NCBI GenBank assembly: GCA_017745075.1
Contig: JAGIAD010000007.1
Location: 1-64,000, forward strand
From: Sphingobacteriaceae bacterium
GTDB lineage: Bacteria > Bacteroidota > Bacteroidia > Sphingobacteriales > Sphingobacteriaceae
Length of the DNA stretch: 64,000 bases
Direction of reading: 5' to 3'
The position numbers were made by a program, and so were the translations under genes. The notes under the pieces are model-generated. The model was not told the origin of the DNA. It ran no database searches and saw only the letters and a list, made by a program, of their open reading frames with translations. This document shows positions 36,825-45,238 of this stretch, piece after piece; within the stretch, counting starts at the first letter, position 1, and every line of letters starts with the position of its first letter.

Positions 36825-38129
36825 TTGAAACTATCTACAAAACTTACTTTATTTATAAGCGGCTCTAAACTGGCCATTGTAGGCCTGTTTATCCTGTTGC
36901 TTCCTTTTCTGATCAGGCAAATCGCCAGCAATTACACCAACTTTTCCCTGCGCAGCCAGCAAAAAAAAGTGATCCGGAACATCAATAGCAAAGGTATAAA
37001 CTATTACCTTGAAGGTGAGGATAACTATGGCAGTTATACAATGCTTAAAGACGAATATATTGCACTGGAAATTGCTGCTCCTGATTATAAAATCGATATC
37101 ATAAGGGATACCAAAAGAATAGTAGAACAGGATACGATTGCTTATCGGGTGCTGAGCTTTACTTTTCATCAAAACAATAAGAATTACCTGCTTGAAATTG
37201 GTAAAACCAACGCCAGCATCAACCTGTACAATGCTGCTCTTCAGCGCTTTGCACTATATGTACTCATTATCCTGATTGCCTTGAGCATTATTATCGATTT
37301 AATTTTTACCCGTCAGCTGATTAAACCACTGGGACAAATCATTAAACTCAGACTGGCCAACACCAGGTTCCCTTTTAAAAAGAACCGGAAAAATATCCAG
37401 ACCACCACACAGGACTTCAAATACCTTGACCGCTCGCTTATCTCCCTAATGGACCAGATTAACGAAGCATTTGAAAAGGAACGCGAATTTACCGCCAATG
37501 CTTCGCATGAGTTTATGACTCCCATCAGCATCCTGCAAAACAAAATGGAAAACCTGCTGACAGAGGAATTGGAACCTGAAACCATACAGGAACATATTGT
37601 TGATATGATGAAAACACTGGAGCGGTTAAAGAAAATTTCGCGTGCGCTCCTGTTGATTTCCAGAATAGAAAATGAACAGTTTTCCAAACAGGATCAGGTA
37701 GAACCCAAAAACTTGCTTAATGAGCTGGTTGAGGAAATAAGCCACCGACTGGAAGAAAAGAACATCCACATAGAAATTGATCTTAAGCACAACAAAATTA
37801 TCACCTGCACAAATCACGACCTGTTGTTTCAGCTTTTCTACAACCTGGTTAATAATGCAATCAAGTTTAACCGGGAAAACGGACAAATCCTGATTTCAGA
37901 CCAGGTTGAAAAAGACAGCTATTCCATTCAGGTGAGTGATAACGGCCAGGGTATAGAACCAACAGAAATTCCTTATATTTTTGATCGCTTTAAAAAAACC
38001 GGTCAGGCCGAAAACACAGGCTATGGCTTGGGCCTGGCCATTGTAAAAAGCATCGCAAACTATTTAAACCTGCACATCAAAATCGATTCGGCACCAGGCG
38101 AAGGAACACGTTTTAAAATTAATTTCTAG
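36825..38129 (+). CDS. OmpR-partner sensor histidine kinase with TTG start
   Basis: An inner-membrane kinase paired with the regulator just upstream. Two transmembrane helices (about 9-30 and 143-163) enclose a periplasmic sensor of about 110 residues with no recognisable fold. A HAMP-like linker follows. His228 in FTANASHEFMTPISIL is the phospho-acceptor, and the ATPase has the N box NLVNNAIKFN, VSDNGQGIEP and GYGLGLAIV. At 434 aa it is a CusS-like size. Translation starts at TTG (36825) immediately after the regulator stop codon; no in-frame ATG fits better, and coupling is expected. Confidence 0.92.
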   Translation: MKLSTKLTLFISGSKLAIVGLFILLLPFLIRQIASNYTNFSLRSQQKKVIRNINSKGINYYLEGEDNYGSYTMLKDEYIALEIAAPDYKIDIIRDTKRIVEQDTIAYRVLSFTFHQNNKNYLLEIGKTNASINLYNAALQRFALYVLIILIALSIIIDLIFTRQLIKPLGQIIKLRLANTRFPFKKNRKNIQTTTQDFKYLDRSLISLMDQINEAFEKEREFTANASHEFMTPISILQNKMENLLTEELEPETIQEHIVDMMKTLERLKKISRALLLISRIENEQFSKQDQVEPKNLLNELVEEISHRLEEKNIHIEIDLKHNKIITCTNHDLLFQLFYNLVNNAIKFNRENGQILISDQVEKDSYSIQVSDNGQGIEPTEIPYIFDRFKKTGQAENTGYGLGLAIVKSIANYLNLHIKIDSAPGEGTRFKINF

Positions 38130-38642
38130 AGAAACTATAGAAAGAAAGTGTATAAGGCCAATCATGCCTCCAAGATCGAGGGTGCCTATGGTGATCTGCT
38201 TACGGGTCATTTCGCGAAAAACTAAACCAGGCAAATTAGGGTTTTGGTATAAAAACTTAAGGGCTTGGTGTAAAACCGCAATTTAATACTATTTCAACAA
38301 CTCTTTTTGATTTCATGAATATTGCCCGGCAAGATCGATAAGAACAATTAAACAAAATGGAAATTCTATGTTTCATTATCTTTAAGGCCACAAGAAAAAG
38401 GCTATATTCTTCCTGAGGATTCGGAAGTAAGAAAATCAATGGTTCAACACGACGACAGAACAGCTATCTACGATGATTCTGAACTCGACTATGATGAACA
38501 AGCCCAACGGGTTTATAAAATTGTAAAGACAAAATCGAAAAAGCCCTGCCGTCAAACAGCAGGGCTTTTTATAGTCAAGAACCATTTTGCCGGACTATAG
38601 TAGCCACTTTTTGGTTCAACCTCACTTATAATTTATTTTAAA
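38130..38642. other. 513-bp spacer with a bidirectional terminator
   Basis: No confident gene. A short ORF (38439-38600, 53 codons) has a charged N-terminal half but runs straight through the terminator stem. The spacer separates convergent transcription units (kinase from the left, repeat protein from the right). Confidence 0.55.
38540..38570. terminator. Bidirectional terminator
   Basis: A perfect 10-bp stem (38540-38549 with 38559-38568, AAAGCCCTGC/GCAGGGCTTT) has a 9-nt loop. A T tract follows on the plus strand, and an A run before it gives Ts on the minus strand. It lies between convergent genes and can serve both. Confidence 0.85.
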
Positions 38643-39434
38643 CTATTGTTTTTTGAGATAAGTTTTATTGCCGTTCTTGTTAATGTAATATTTTCCGCCG
38701 CGGGGACCTGTCAATACCTGCTCTCCATTCGGGCCAGATAATGTTCTGTCAACCGTAGGCGTATAATTCTTTGTAGAGGCTGAATTTTCAGCCTCTACTG
38801 CCGGGGCTGCTTTTTCTTTGGCCGCACTGTAACGTTTATCTGGTGTACCATCTTTCTTAAGTTTTACACCATCAGCATTTGGGCTTGGCGCAGCTTTGCT
38901 TGCAGCAGCAGGCGCTGCTTCTGTTTTAGAAGTATAACGTTTATCGGGCGTGCCGTCTTTCTTTAACCTCACGCCACTCGCGTTTGGACTTGGCGCAGCT
39001 TTACTTGTAGCAGCAGGAGCTGCTTCTGTTTTAGAGGCATAACGTTTATCAGGTGTGCCATCTTTTTTTAGCCTCACTCCACCCGCGTTTGGGCTTGGCG
39101 CGGCTTTACTTGTAGCAACAGGAGTTGCTTCTGTTTTAGAAGTATAGCGTTTGTCAGGCGTGCCGTCTTTTTTTAGTCTTACTCCATTAGCATTCGGACT
39201 TGGTGCAGCTTTGCTTGTTGCGGGAGCAGCTTCTGTTTTAGAAGCATAACGTTTATCAGGCGTGCCGTCTTTTTTTAATTTAACACCACTGGTTGATTCC
39301 GTTTCTTTTTTAGCATTAGCTTTAGTTCCCTTTTTAGCTTTTGCTGGACCTGACTGCGCAGGTATAGTAGTTTGAGCAAAACTCAGGTTTACATAAAAAA
39401 CCAGAATGACTACCAGTGAAAATAATTTTCTCAT
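38643..39434 (-). CDS. Secreted tandem-repeat protein with basic C-terminal motif
   Basis: Function unknown. A signal peptide (1-20) and a Lys/Ala-rich spacer (21-49) are followed by a tandem array of 34-35-residue units (residues 50-188 plus a partial fifth). Each unit starts LKKDGTPDKRY, then a KTEAAPA linker and SKAAPSPNA. The C-terminus (about 232-263) is GPRGGKYYINKNGNKTYLK, which resembles the short basic adaptor motif seen in PBCV-type viral and bacterial surface proteins. The length is 263 aa. The near-identical units suggest recent expansion. The protein would be highly basic and could bind an acidic surface polymer. Confidence 0.75.
   Translation of the reverse strand: MRKLFSLVVILVFYVNLSFAQTTIPAQSGPAKAKKGTKANAKKETESTSGVKLKKDGTPDKRYASKTEAAPATSKAAPSPNANGVRLKKDGTPDKRYTSKTEATPVATSKAAPSPNAGGVRLKKDGTPDKRYASKTEAAPAATSKAAPSPNASGVRLKKDGTPDKRYTSKTEAAPAAASKAAPSPNADGVKLKKDGTPDKRYSAAKEKAAPAVEAENSASTKNYTPTVDRTLSGPNGEQVLTGPRGGKYYINKNGNKTYLKKQ
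38871..39287 (-). repeat. Tandem 102-105-bp repeats inside the coding sequence
   Basis: Four full units of 34, 35, 35 and 35 codons plus a partial fifth continuing to about 38820 lie in the gene at 38643. Copies keep the DGTPDKRY core and vary mainly at one Ala/Thr and the linker. Such in-frame arrays can gain or lose units by recombination. Confidence 0.85.
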
Positions 39435-39825
39435 AACTTTTTGTTTTACATTAATGGTATGTTAATTTTCATCTCAAGCCCGTATCACGATATCAGTGAT
39501 ACAATTTACCAAATTTTCTTTACCACGGCAATAAAATCAAGAATATATTAATGCAGCTAATTTTAATATGATTGAGGGCAGTATCTGCTCTGCTTTAGTT
39601 TCTAAATACAATAAAATCAGTATAAAGGAAGTCTATATCCGGTTCGGTATTACACCAGAGCTGATGAATCTCCTTAAGATCCATAAATAATGTATTCGAA
39701 ACGCGGGAATTATGAGCTCGCGTTCAATTCAAACTTTTACTATGAAATGGCATTTATCGAACAACTAAATATGGAATTTAAAACACTAAATACCTCACTA
39801 CAAGACGTTTACATTTACAAAAGCA

Positions 39826-39859
39826 AACAAAAAAGGGAAGATTTTTCAATCTTCCCTTT
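39826..39859 (-). terminator. Leftward terminator-like hairpin with no obvious gene
   Basis: A perfect 12-bp stem (39832-39843 with 39848-39859, AAAGGGAAGATT/AATCTTCCCTTT) with a 4-nt loop reads into a T run on the minus strand. No coding gene ends before it, so it may end an unrecognised small RNA or a long leader from the mobile region. Confidence 0.6.
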
Positions 39860-40480
39860 AGTGCACTTGAGGGGACTACAATTGAACAATTAATACCACT
39901 TCTAACACTGTTTAATTCCGCAAGTTCAAAATCAAAATAATTCCATTTAAAACAACTAACACAGTTTTTAATAATTGTTACTGCTAATAATTTAAGAACT
40001 GGAAGAATTAAATGTATATAAAAATGAGGCAAAAAGCATCTTCTAAATAAGATACGAATTGCGCCAAAAACGATAGGGAATTAATTAGAGCGCTGAAAAT
40101 TATGTGTATTTCGGAAATACTATCCACCCCTGTACGTTCCAAACTGTTCAGTAGGCACTATGGATTTATAGTCTGAGGCTTACCGCATAGATCCTCTCAG
40201 AGATCATCAGATTCTTGTTACCCATCTATTACCACTTAATAAGTAATGCTGAAGAAAGGCTCCTTTTGCTTCGCAAAAGCCCTTACGAGCTACCAAAGGC
40301 ACTCTAAGAATAGCACTTGGAAAATAGATTAACTGTCCGAGTTTGATTTTCTTTTAAAGCTGTTTTTCCTCCACCCGGAATCGATTTCGTTCATCAAACA
40401 ACACCTTGTTCCAAAACACATCTGGACAGCCTTAAATCCGCTTAAAATCAGCCGATTGAACACTTTTCAGCGAAAATCAG

Positions 40481-40535
40481 TGCCAGTTTGCGACGTTAGA
40501 TGTGGCCAGTTTGCAAAAAAAGCAGTGGCCAGTTT
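40481..40535. repeat. IS21-like end repeats (remnant)
   Basis: Three copies of T(G)GCCAGTTTG-type sequence lie at 40481-40490, 40503-40513 and 40525-40535, spaced 22 bp apart. Multiple TGGCCAGTTTG repeats at about this spacing are typical of IS21-family termini in Bacteroidota. No istA or istB gene is present, so this would be a solo end or relic. Confidence 0.45.
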
Positions 40536-40583
40536 TGGAATAATCTACAGATTAGCAATATATTCATCTTTTATGCTTCAAAA

Positions 40584-40928
40584 TTATTTCTTTCGATAAT
40601 ATTCCAACACCCGTTTCACAAAGATTTCCATCCGGTTTTTTAACTCCTCAATTTGAACAAATGCAGCTTCGATTCCTTCCCTGGGATCCTTCACCTTTAA
40701 CCTGCTATAGCGTTTCAGATCACCCGTGGTAATATTTTCTTCATTTTTTTTGAACTCCTCAGGGGTCTGCCAGCGTTTAATTTCAGGATCATAGATCCAA
40801 AAGCCTTTACTCACCGCCTCCTCATAAACAGGACGGTAATTTGCATTTGGAGCACTCTGGTAATTCCCCATGCGGCGACTCTGCTCAGCAATAAACCCAC
40901 CGTTACCCTGCAAATCTTTAGGCTTCAT
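40584..40928 (-). CDS. Hypothetical protein of the mobile region
   Basis: Not recognised. A soluble 114-residue basic protein with an N-terminal GFIAEQSRRMGNYQ segment, a Trp/Tyr-rich middle (KGFWIYDPEIKRWQTPEEF) and a C-terminal helix (EELKNRMEIFVKRVLEYYRKK). It has no signal peptide. It is the leftmost gene of the element-like block and is oriented with the DUF932 gene group. Confidence 0.65.
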   Translation of the reverse strand: MKPKDLQGNGGFIAEQSRRMGNYQSAPNANYRPVYEEAVSKGFWIYDPEIKRWQTPEEFKKNEENITTGDLKRYSRLKVKDPREGIEAAFVQIEELKNRMEIFVKRVLEYYRKK

Positions 40929-41106
40929 TTTACTAATATTTTTAGCAAAACTAAATCCTTTATCCCACTTTTCAAAATCTTTTTTTACACCTTACGCGCA
41001 TAAGCGCCGCCCGTCTGCTGCACAGCAGCAGCGGGCGACCCGCGGCTTTTGTGGGCTAAAAAAGCGGCCAGCCCCAAGGCCAGCCACCGTAAAAAATTAA
41101 ATCCTA

Positions 41107-42183
41107 TTAATTCAATGCATCCGCCCCCATCTTTGCAAATGCTGTACAGAGATCAAAAGCCGTTTGGTTATGCTTCAAACCTGTACCGTACATAATGGAT
41201 TTAAACTTGCTTTGCTCATCTTTATAATGCCTCAAATTCTGATGGTATCCCGTGACAGCATTATAAGCCCCGTACAAAGTACCCCTTGTAGTTTCCATCT
41301 GTTGGGTCGGGCTGCTTAACGCATATTCCAGCACCTGCTCTACCGTATTTTGGTAAAGGGTAGAAAATTCGTCTTCTTTGCCATTGCGTACCGCCTCCAA
41401 AGTTTCTCTGTTCGGCGCCACAGCCAACTGTATCAACTGCTTTAGGTATTTATCGGTAATTTTTACCCTGCTCCAACGGTTAAATACTTCTTCCATCTCA
41501 CCAGCCAATAGATTAGAAATTCCCAAAAGTTTGTGCGCTTCCCTCAACCTGTCCACCGCTCCCGCGGTATGCTTGATGCGTACACAATTAGTTAGATTCT
41601 TCATTGCCGCATTTAAGGTATTTTGGCAGCAGATACGGATCGGCGTAAAAGCAGCGGTTATACTTCCGCTCCCATCATGGGTGGTGGAAAGAAAAAGATA
41701 TTTTTCGATACAATCATTGCGCCCCACGCGGATATAATCAGGCAGTTTAGCCGTGATAAAGGTACGCTCGCCTTTGCCCAGACAACCAGCGGTTTCATAT
41801 TTGATACCCTCCCCACCACCGACAATGGCATCAAAAAAAGCAAAGGCATCGACATTTTGCACAATTCTGTAATCCCTGCCCACAACGCCCAAAATACCTT
41901 CAGTATCAGCACGCACCGTTGCGAAAGCATCCGGTACCAAAATACCTTCATTCCCACCGCCCAAATAAAGCGTATCGGGGAAATCCAGCAGCTCCATCGC
42001 CAAAGCGTTGGGCGTAAACAAAGGCCGTTTTTCTACCGTAAAATCGAGCCCTGCAAATTTTATCGCCTCGCTACTCTTCGGATAATCCGCCACAATTGTG
42101 CCCAGCCCATGCCAGGCTTTTTCTTTTACACTAAAAAAGCTATGCTTCCCCGTGTTTTTATTAAAATTAAGCTGATGTGCCAT
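41107..42183 (-). CDS. DUF932 phage/plasmid-like protein
   Basis: A protein type found on plasmids, phages and integrative elements, with no proven biochemical role. The opening MAHQLNFNKNTGKHSFFSVK is followed by EKAWHGLG, the family's N-terminal hallmark. GVVGRDYRIVQNVDAFAFFD and AAFTPIRICCQNTLNAA in the middle are also conserved. The length is 358 aa. The start at 42183 is preferred over one at 42207 because the family begins at this Met; it overlaps the small gene upstream by 17 bp. It probably acts in element maintenance or against host defence, but this is inference. Confidence 0.85.
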   Translation of the reverse strand: MAHQLNFNKNTGKHSFFSVKEKAWHGLGTIVADYPKSSEAIKFAGLDFTVEKRPLFTPNALAMELLDFPDTLYLGGGNEGILVPDAFATVRADTEGILGVVGRDYRIVQNVDAFAFFDAIVGGGEGIKYETAGCLGKGERTFITAKLPDYIRVGRNDCIEKYLFLSTTHDGSGSITAAFTPIRICCQNTLNAAMKNLTNCVRIKHTAGAVDRLREAHKLLGISNLLAGEMEEVFNRWSRVKITDKYLKQLIQLAVAPNRETLEAVRNGKEDEFSTLYQNTVEQVLEYALSSPTQQMETTRGTLYGAYNAVTGYHQNLRHYKDEQSKFKSIMYGTGLKHNQTAFDLCTAFAKMGADALN

Positions 42184-42367
42184 TGTCTTTTGGTTTTGGT
42201 TCAACATTAGTGATCATTAACAGGTTGACCTTGAAGAATCCCACATGCTCAGTATTGGTCAACAAACAGCTCCCCTGCGCTAAAATTTCGTTCATCGTAT
42301 CTTCAATATTTTCGTGTGGCGTACTGACCGCAGCCTTTAGCACGATAAAAACATATTCCATTTTCAT
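42167..42367 (-). CDS. Small hypothetical protein upstream of the DUF932 gene
   Basis: Not recognised. 66 residues, with a beta-alpha start (MKMEYVFIVLKAAVSTPHEN), the segment EDTMNEILAQGSCLLTN, and a Lys/Asp-rich end. Its 3' end overlaps the DUF932 start by 17 bp, which suggests translational coupling and supports it as real. Confidence 0.6.
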   Translation of the reverse strand: MKMEYVFIVLKAAVSTPHENIEDTMNEILAQGSCLLTNTEHVGFFKVNLLMITNVEPKPKDNGTSA

Positions 42368-42423
42368 TATATCTACTATTAAAGTTTAAAAATCGTTGCC
42401 CCCGAAAAACGGGGGCAAAACCA

Positions 42424-42885
42424 TTAAGCAGGCACGACCATTTCACCCTCAATCTCCGAAAGCCTGCCCACACAAAGCGTTCTTACATGCTCGGCAACTT
42501 CCTTAATGATAAAAGGGTTCTTGGTCTTGAACTCGTTCCCTTTGTCATCCTCAATCACCAGTTCACAGCGCTGGTACTGGCCGATACCCGCCTCCTCCGC
42601 ATCTTCCAACTGCTTCACCTCGAACTCCTCCAAAGTGCTAATCGTCTCCACCAGTTTATCCCGCTGGATTTTTTTGCGGTGCAAACTCTCCACCAGCTTC
42701 AAAACCTGCTCCAGGTTCATCGCAGGCTTCTGCTCCGCCAACTGTTCCTTAATTTCCGTTTTGGTCGTTTCCGCGCCTTTTCCATTGCGCCCATCCTGGG
42801 TAGCGTTTAGCCCCTCACCAGGTGTTTTTGGCGTATTAGTTAACTGACCGTTTGATTTTCCGTTTTCGATTACATTCGTTTTCAT
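42424..42885 (-). CDS. Hypothetical protein of the mobile region
   Basis: Not recognised. A soluble 153-residue acidic protein with a disordered Asn/Lys/Thr-rich N-terminus (1-55), a coiled-coil middle (MNLEQVLKLVESLHRKKIQR then EFEVKQLEDAEEAG), and a C-terminal globular part (KNPFIIKEVAEHVRTLCVG). It precedes the small gene and the DUF932 gene on the same strand, 56 bp away, so an operon is likely. Confidence 0.65.
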   Translation of the reverse strand: MKTNVIENGKSNGQLTNTPKTPGEGLNATQDGRNGKGAETTKTEIKEQLAEQKPAMNLEQVLKLVESLHRKKIQRDKLVETISTLEEFEVKQLEDAEEAGIGQYQRCELVIEDDKGNEFKTKNPFIIKEVAEHVRTLCVGRLSEIEGEMVVPA

Positions 42886-43295
42886 GACTTTTTTGATTTA
42901 AATAATTGCTTAAAATGATTCCTATAACAGCCCCAATCGGGGCAGTTACTTTAAGCCGTGGCGCATCCTGCGCCATGCAAGGCCTTTGGGCTGTGGGTGG
43001 ACTTCTGCCTTTTAATTTTTCCATGGGCTAATCATTTACGTCAGTCGGCAGGAGCCTCCTGTCCTTTTGATAAGCCCCTCTCCTGACTACGATCCTGTTT
43101 TCAAGACAAGGCTCTGCCGAAAAAAAAACCTCGGGAGCGCAAGCTCACAGGGAAGATTTTTTTCGAGCAGACCCCGCAGGGGCCTGGCCTTGACGGAAAC
43201 AGGATTGTTCAGAAATTTGCTTCTCCAAAAGGGCAGAGTGGTACCCAAGATCACCTCAGAAAAGATTACCAATAGAAAAAAGAAAGCAGAAAAGA

Positions 43296-43931
43296 TCAGC
43301 GACACCTAACAGCACAGGAACTATCCACCGTATGGATGTCGGGGGAAATATTGGGCGAAACACCCGTTTGGAAAAAACCATAAGCCCTGCGGCCCAGTTC
43401 GAAAGCAGCCATAATGGAGGAAGATTTTGCCAGGCCCATGCCGGGAAAACGGCAAAGTGCAGCATGTTCCAGATCACCCAGCTTGGAAAGATCGTAGCCC
43501 ACCTCCTCCAGGATATTGTGGCCAAGCGATACCGCCGACCCGTCAGGCGAGCCTGAACCAATCAGCATAGCCAGTAGTTCCTCATCCCGCATGGCTTCGG
43601 TCCCATATTCCATCATTTTTTCCCTTGGGCGTAGCTCTTCCGGCCAGTTTCTGATCGAAGTATCATCATCCTTCTTTTTCTGAAGATCCTTCACGCAGAC
43701 ATGTTCACTGATATAGGCTGCCGAACGGAAAAGTGAAGCAAAGGCAGAAATCAGGAATTCAAATTCTTCCTGAAAGATATTGACCCTGTTGCGGATATAA
43801 GAACCATCCCGCTGTTCATCACTCCTGGTGATGCTGATGTAATTGGTATCGTTTTTGGCAAGCATGAAATCCAAAAAGAAATGCCTGCCCTTGGACGAAA
43901 ATGATTCTGTTGCAATGATTTTGTTTTTCAT
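43296..43931 (-). CDS. PUR-alpha-like (DUF3276) and RadC N-terminal fusion, JAB domain missing
   Basis: A two-domain protein. Residues about 5-75 (ESFSSKGRHFFLDFMLAK, then YISITRSDEQRDG and RVNIFQEEFEFLISAFAS) match the PUR-alpha/DUF3276 nucleic-acid-binding fold. Residues about 92-190 (WPEELRPREKMMEYG, MRDEELLAMLIGSGSPDGSA, FPGMGLAKSSSIMAAFELGR) match the UPF0758/RadC N-terminal helix-hairpin-helix domain. The JAB metalloprotease-like domain that normally follows (HNHPSG region) is absent, and no frame downstream encodes it. The ATG at 43931 replaces a TTG at 43952. The 211-aa product is either a truncated RadC or a stable DNA-binding fusion. Confidence 0.7.
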   Translation of the reverse strand: MKNKIIATESFSSKGRHFFLDFMLAKNDTNYISITRSDEQRDGSYIRNRVNIFQEEFEFLISAFASLFRSAAYISEHVCVKDLQKKKDDDTSIRNWPEELRPREKMMEYGTEAMRDEELLAMLIGSGSPDGSAVSLGHNILEEVGYDLSKLGDLEHAALCRFPGMGLAKSSSIMAAFELGRRAYGFFQTGVSPNISPDIHTVDSSCAVRCR

Positions 43932-44169
43932 CTGTATATAGCTGTTTTTCAATGGTGATGAAGCTATCCGATTTTTTCATACCACCGTGTGTGATGAAAA
44001 ATCATGATGGTTTCATAGTGTTTTTTATTAGTCACACCACAAATCTCAGCAGGGTAAAGGCAAATAGTCGGTAAAAAATAAAATTACCCGGTCACGGACT
44101 GCCTTATCCGATCAACGAAACAATTAAGGAGTAAAACCGTTTATCTATCAATCAACCAAACACTTAACT

Positions 44170-44580
44170 ATGAACAACAATCAAGCAATCACAGACAAAC
44201 AGACCTGTTCTGAATGCGGAAAGGAACTGTTCGGACGGACCGACAAACGCTTTTGTAACGATACTTGCCGTAACAGCTTTAACAGAAAATTAAGGGCGGA
44301 AGAAAAAGCAAGGGACAATGAGAACATTCCGGCCATCTTTAAACAGATCAGGACCAATTACGAAATCTTAAAACAGTACCATCTGGAAAAACTGAACGAA
44401 GGTGCCACCATCCATATTACCAAACAGGAACTTTTAGGAAAAGGATTTGAGCCTAAATTCTGCACAAGCGCACTGAACAAAGGATTCAACGAACTTTGGT
44501 TGTTCTGTTTTGAATTCGGTTATAAAAAAGAAGGGGAAAGGCATTTTGAACTCTGCTTCGATCCCATACAGGCGAAATAA
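44170..44580 (+). CDS. Zinc-ribbon-type hypothetical protein
   Basis: Not named. The N-terminus CSECGKELFGRTDKRFC followed by NDTC has the four-cysteine spacing of a small zinc ribbon (about residues 13-34). A helical, charged region and a C-terminal domain (TIHITKQELLGKGFEPKF, then LNKGFNELWLFCFEFGYKK) follow. The length is 136 aa with no signal peptide. It is the only rightward gene in this block, convergent with the gene at 44604. It is probably a nucleic-acid-binding protein of the element or of its attachment surroundings. Confidence 0.7.
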   Translation: MNNNQAITDKQTCSECGKELFGRTDKRFCNDTCRNSFNRKLRAEEKARDNENIPAIFKQIRTNYEILKQYHLEKLNEGATIHITKQELLGKGFEPKFCTSALNKGFNELWLFCFEFGYKKEGERHFELCFDPIQAK

Positions 44581-44603
44581 CTGCCAACTGAATACAGTTG
44601 TTG

Positions 44604-44909
44604 CTAACCTGTATAAATATCAAATTGCGACATCGGCAAAACTTCCACCTTGCCCACGAGTTCACTGTTTTGATAAAACATATAGATGATGTTGGTCAAC
44701 CTCAGCCCTGTTTCGACTACATGGTAATCAGATTCCGCAATAATATCGGCCAGCTGCTCCTGCGAATAATGAAACTCCTGATCCGCCGGAATATAGAATA
44801 GGACGCTGTTGTTCTTGCCTTCAGCGACCAACCAGTCCCTTTCCCCAAAGTACTCAGCAAGCAGCACCGCCCTTGCTTTAACATATTGACTTGACTCCCT
44901 TATTTCCAT
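44604..44909 (-). CDS. Hypothetical protein
   Basis: Not recognised. A soluble 101-residue protein from the ATG at 44909 (MEIRESSQYVKARAVLLAEY); a longer reading to 44954 adds a Cys/Phe-rich stretch of doubtful value. It has mixed alpha/beta content and acidic charge. It is convergent with the zinc-ribbon gene, with 23 bp between the stops. Confidence 0.6.
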   Translation of the reverse strand: MEIRESSQYVKARAVLLAEYFGERDWLVAEGKNNSVLFYIPADQEFHYSQEQLADIIAESDYHVVETGLRLTNIIYMFYQNSELVGKVEVLPMSQFDIYTG

Positions 44910-45238
44910 GAACTCAAGATAGAAAAAATTAACTAAAGAACACCCTATTAACAAGCTGTAAAACTATTCTTGCAACCTAGCCTAACTACAATTATGTTGG
45001 TAAATTTGCACCTCTTGTAATTTGTCCAAGCTATATTCATACTTACAGGGAGACCACTCCAATGATAAAAATTATGCTCCAACACAATTTCTTAGTCATA
45101 TATCTTTTGGCTAGCATCTACAATATGTCTGGAGATTTATGCTATAAGGGAAAAATGCCGCAGCAGGGATACTTTCTATCCGAATTAGCTTTAAGGTTGT
45201 TTAAAGATTTATTAAGGTCTGATCCAATTTTTTCTGTT
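44910..45238. other. 329-bp spacer before the T9SS cargo island
   Basis: No gene, clear hairpin or repeat was found. The plus-strand ORF at 45062-45292 runs into the PorV-like gene in antisense and is rejected. Confidence 0.5.

Larger units (their letters stand above)
39435..40583. other. 1.15-kb gene-poor boundary region
   Basis: No supported CDS. It holds a leftward terminator-like hairpin (39826-39859), a small hairpin at 40263-40279 (CTTTTGC/GCAAAAG), and three spaced repeats resembling IS21-family ends (40481-40535). The short ORFs at 39690-39893 (+) and 39778-40032 (-) both run across the hairpin and look random. The region lies between chromosomal-type genes on the left and mobile-element genes on the right, so it probably contains the element junction. 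Confidence 0.55.

Noticed and set aside
38439..38600. 53-codon plus-strand ORF after the sensor kinase
   Set aside because: It reads through both arms of a strong bidirectional terminator and has no recognisable family.
39690..40032. Two overlapping short ORFs on opposite strands
   Set aside because: Both cross the hairpin at 39826-39859, with no ribosome-binding context or family resemblance.
43067..43309. ORFs on both strands between the RadC-like gene and the 42.4-kb gene
   Set aside because: Low-complexity Arg/Ser-rich products; also checked as a lost JAB domain of RadC and found not to match.
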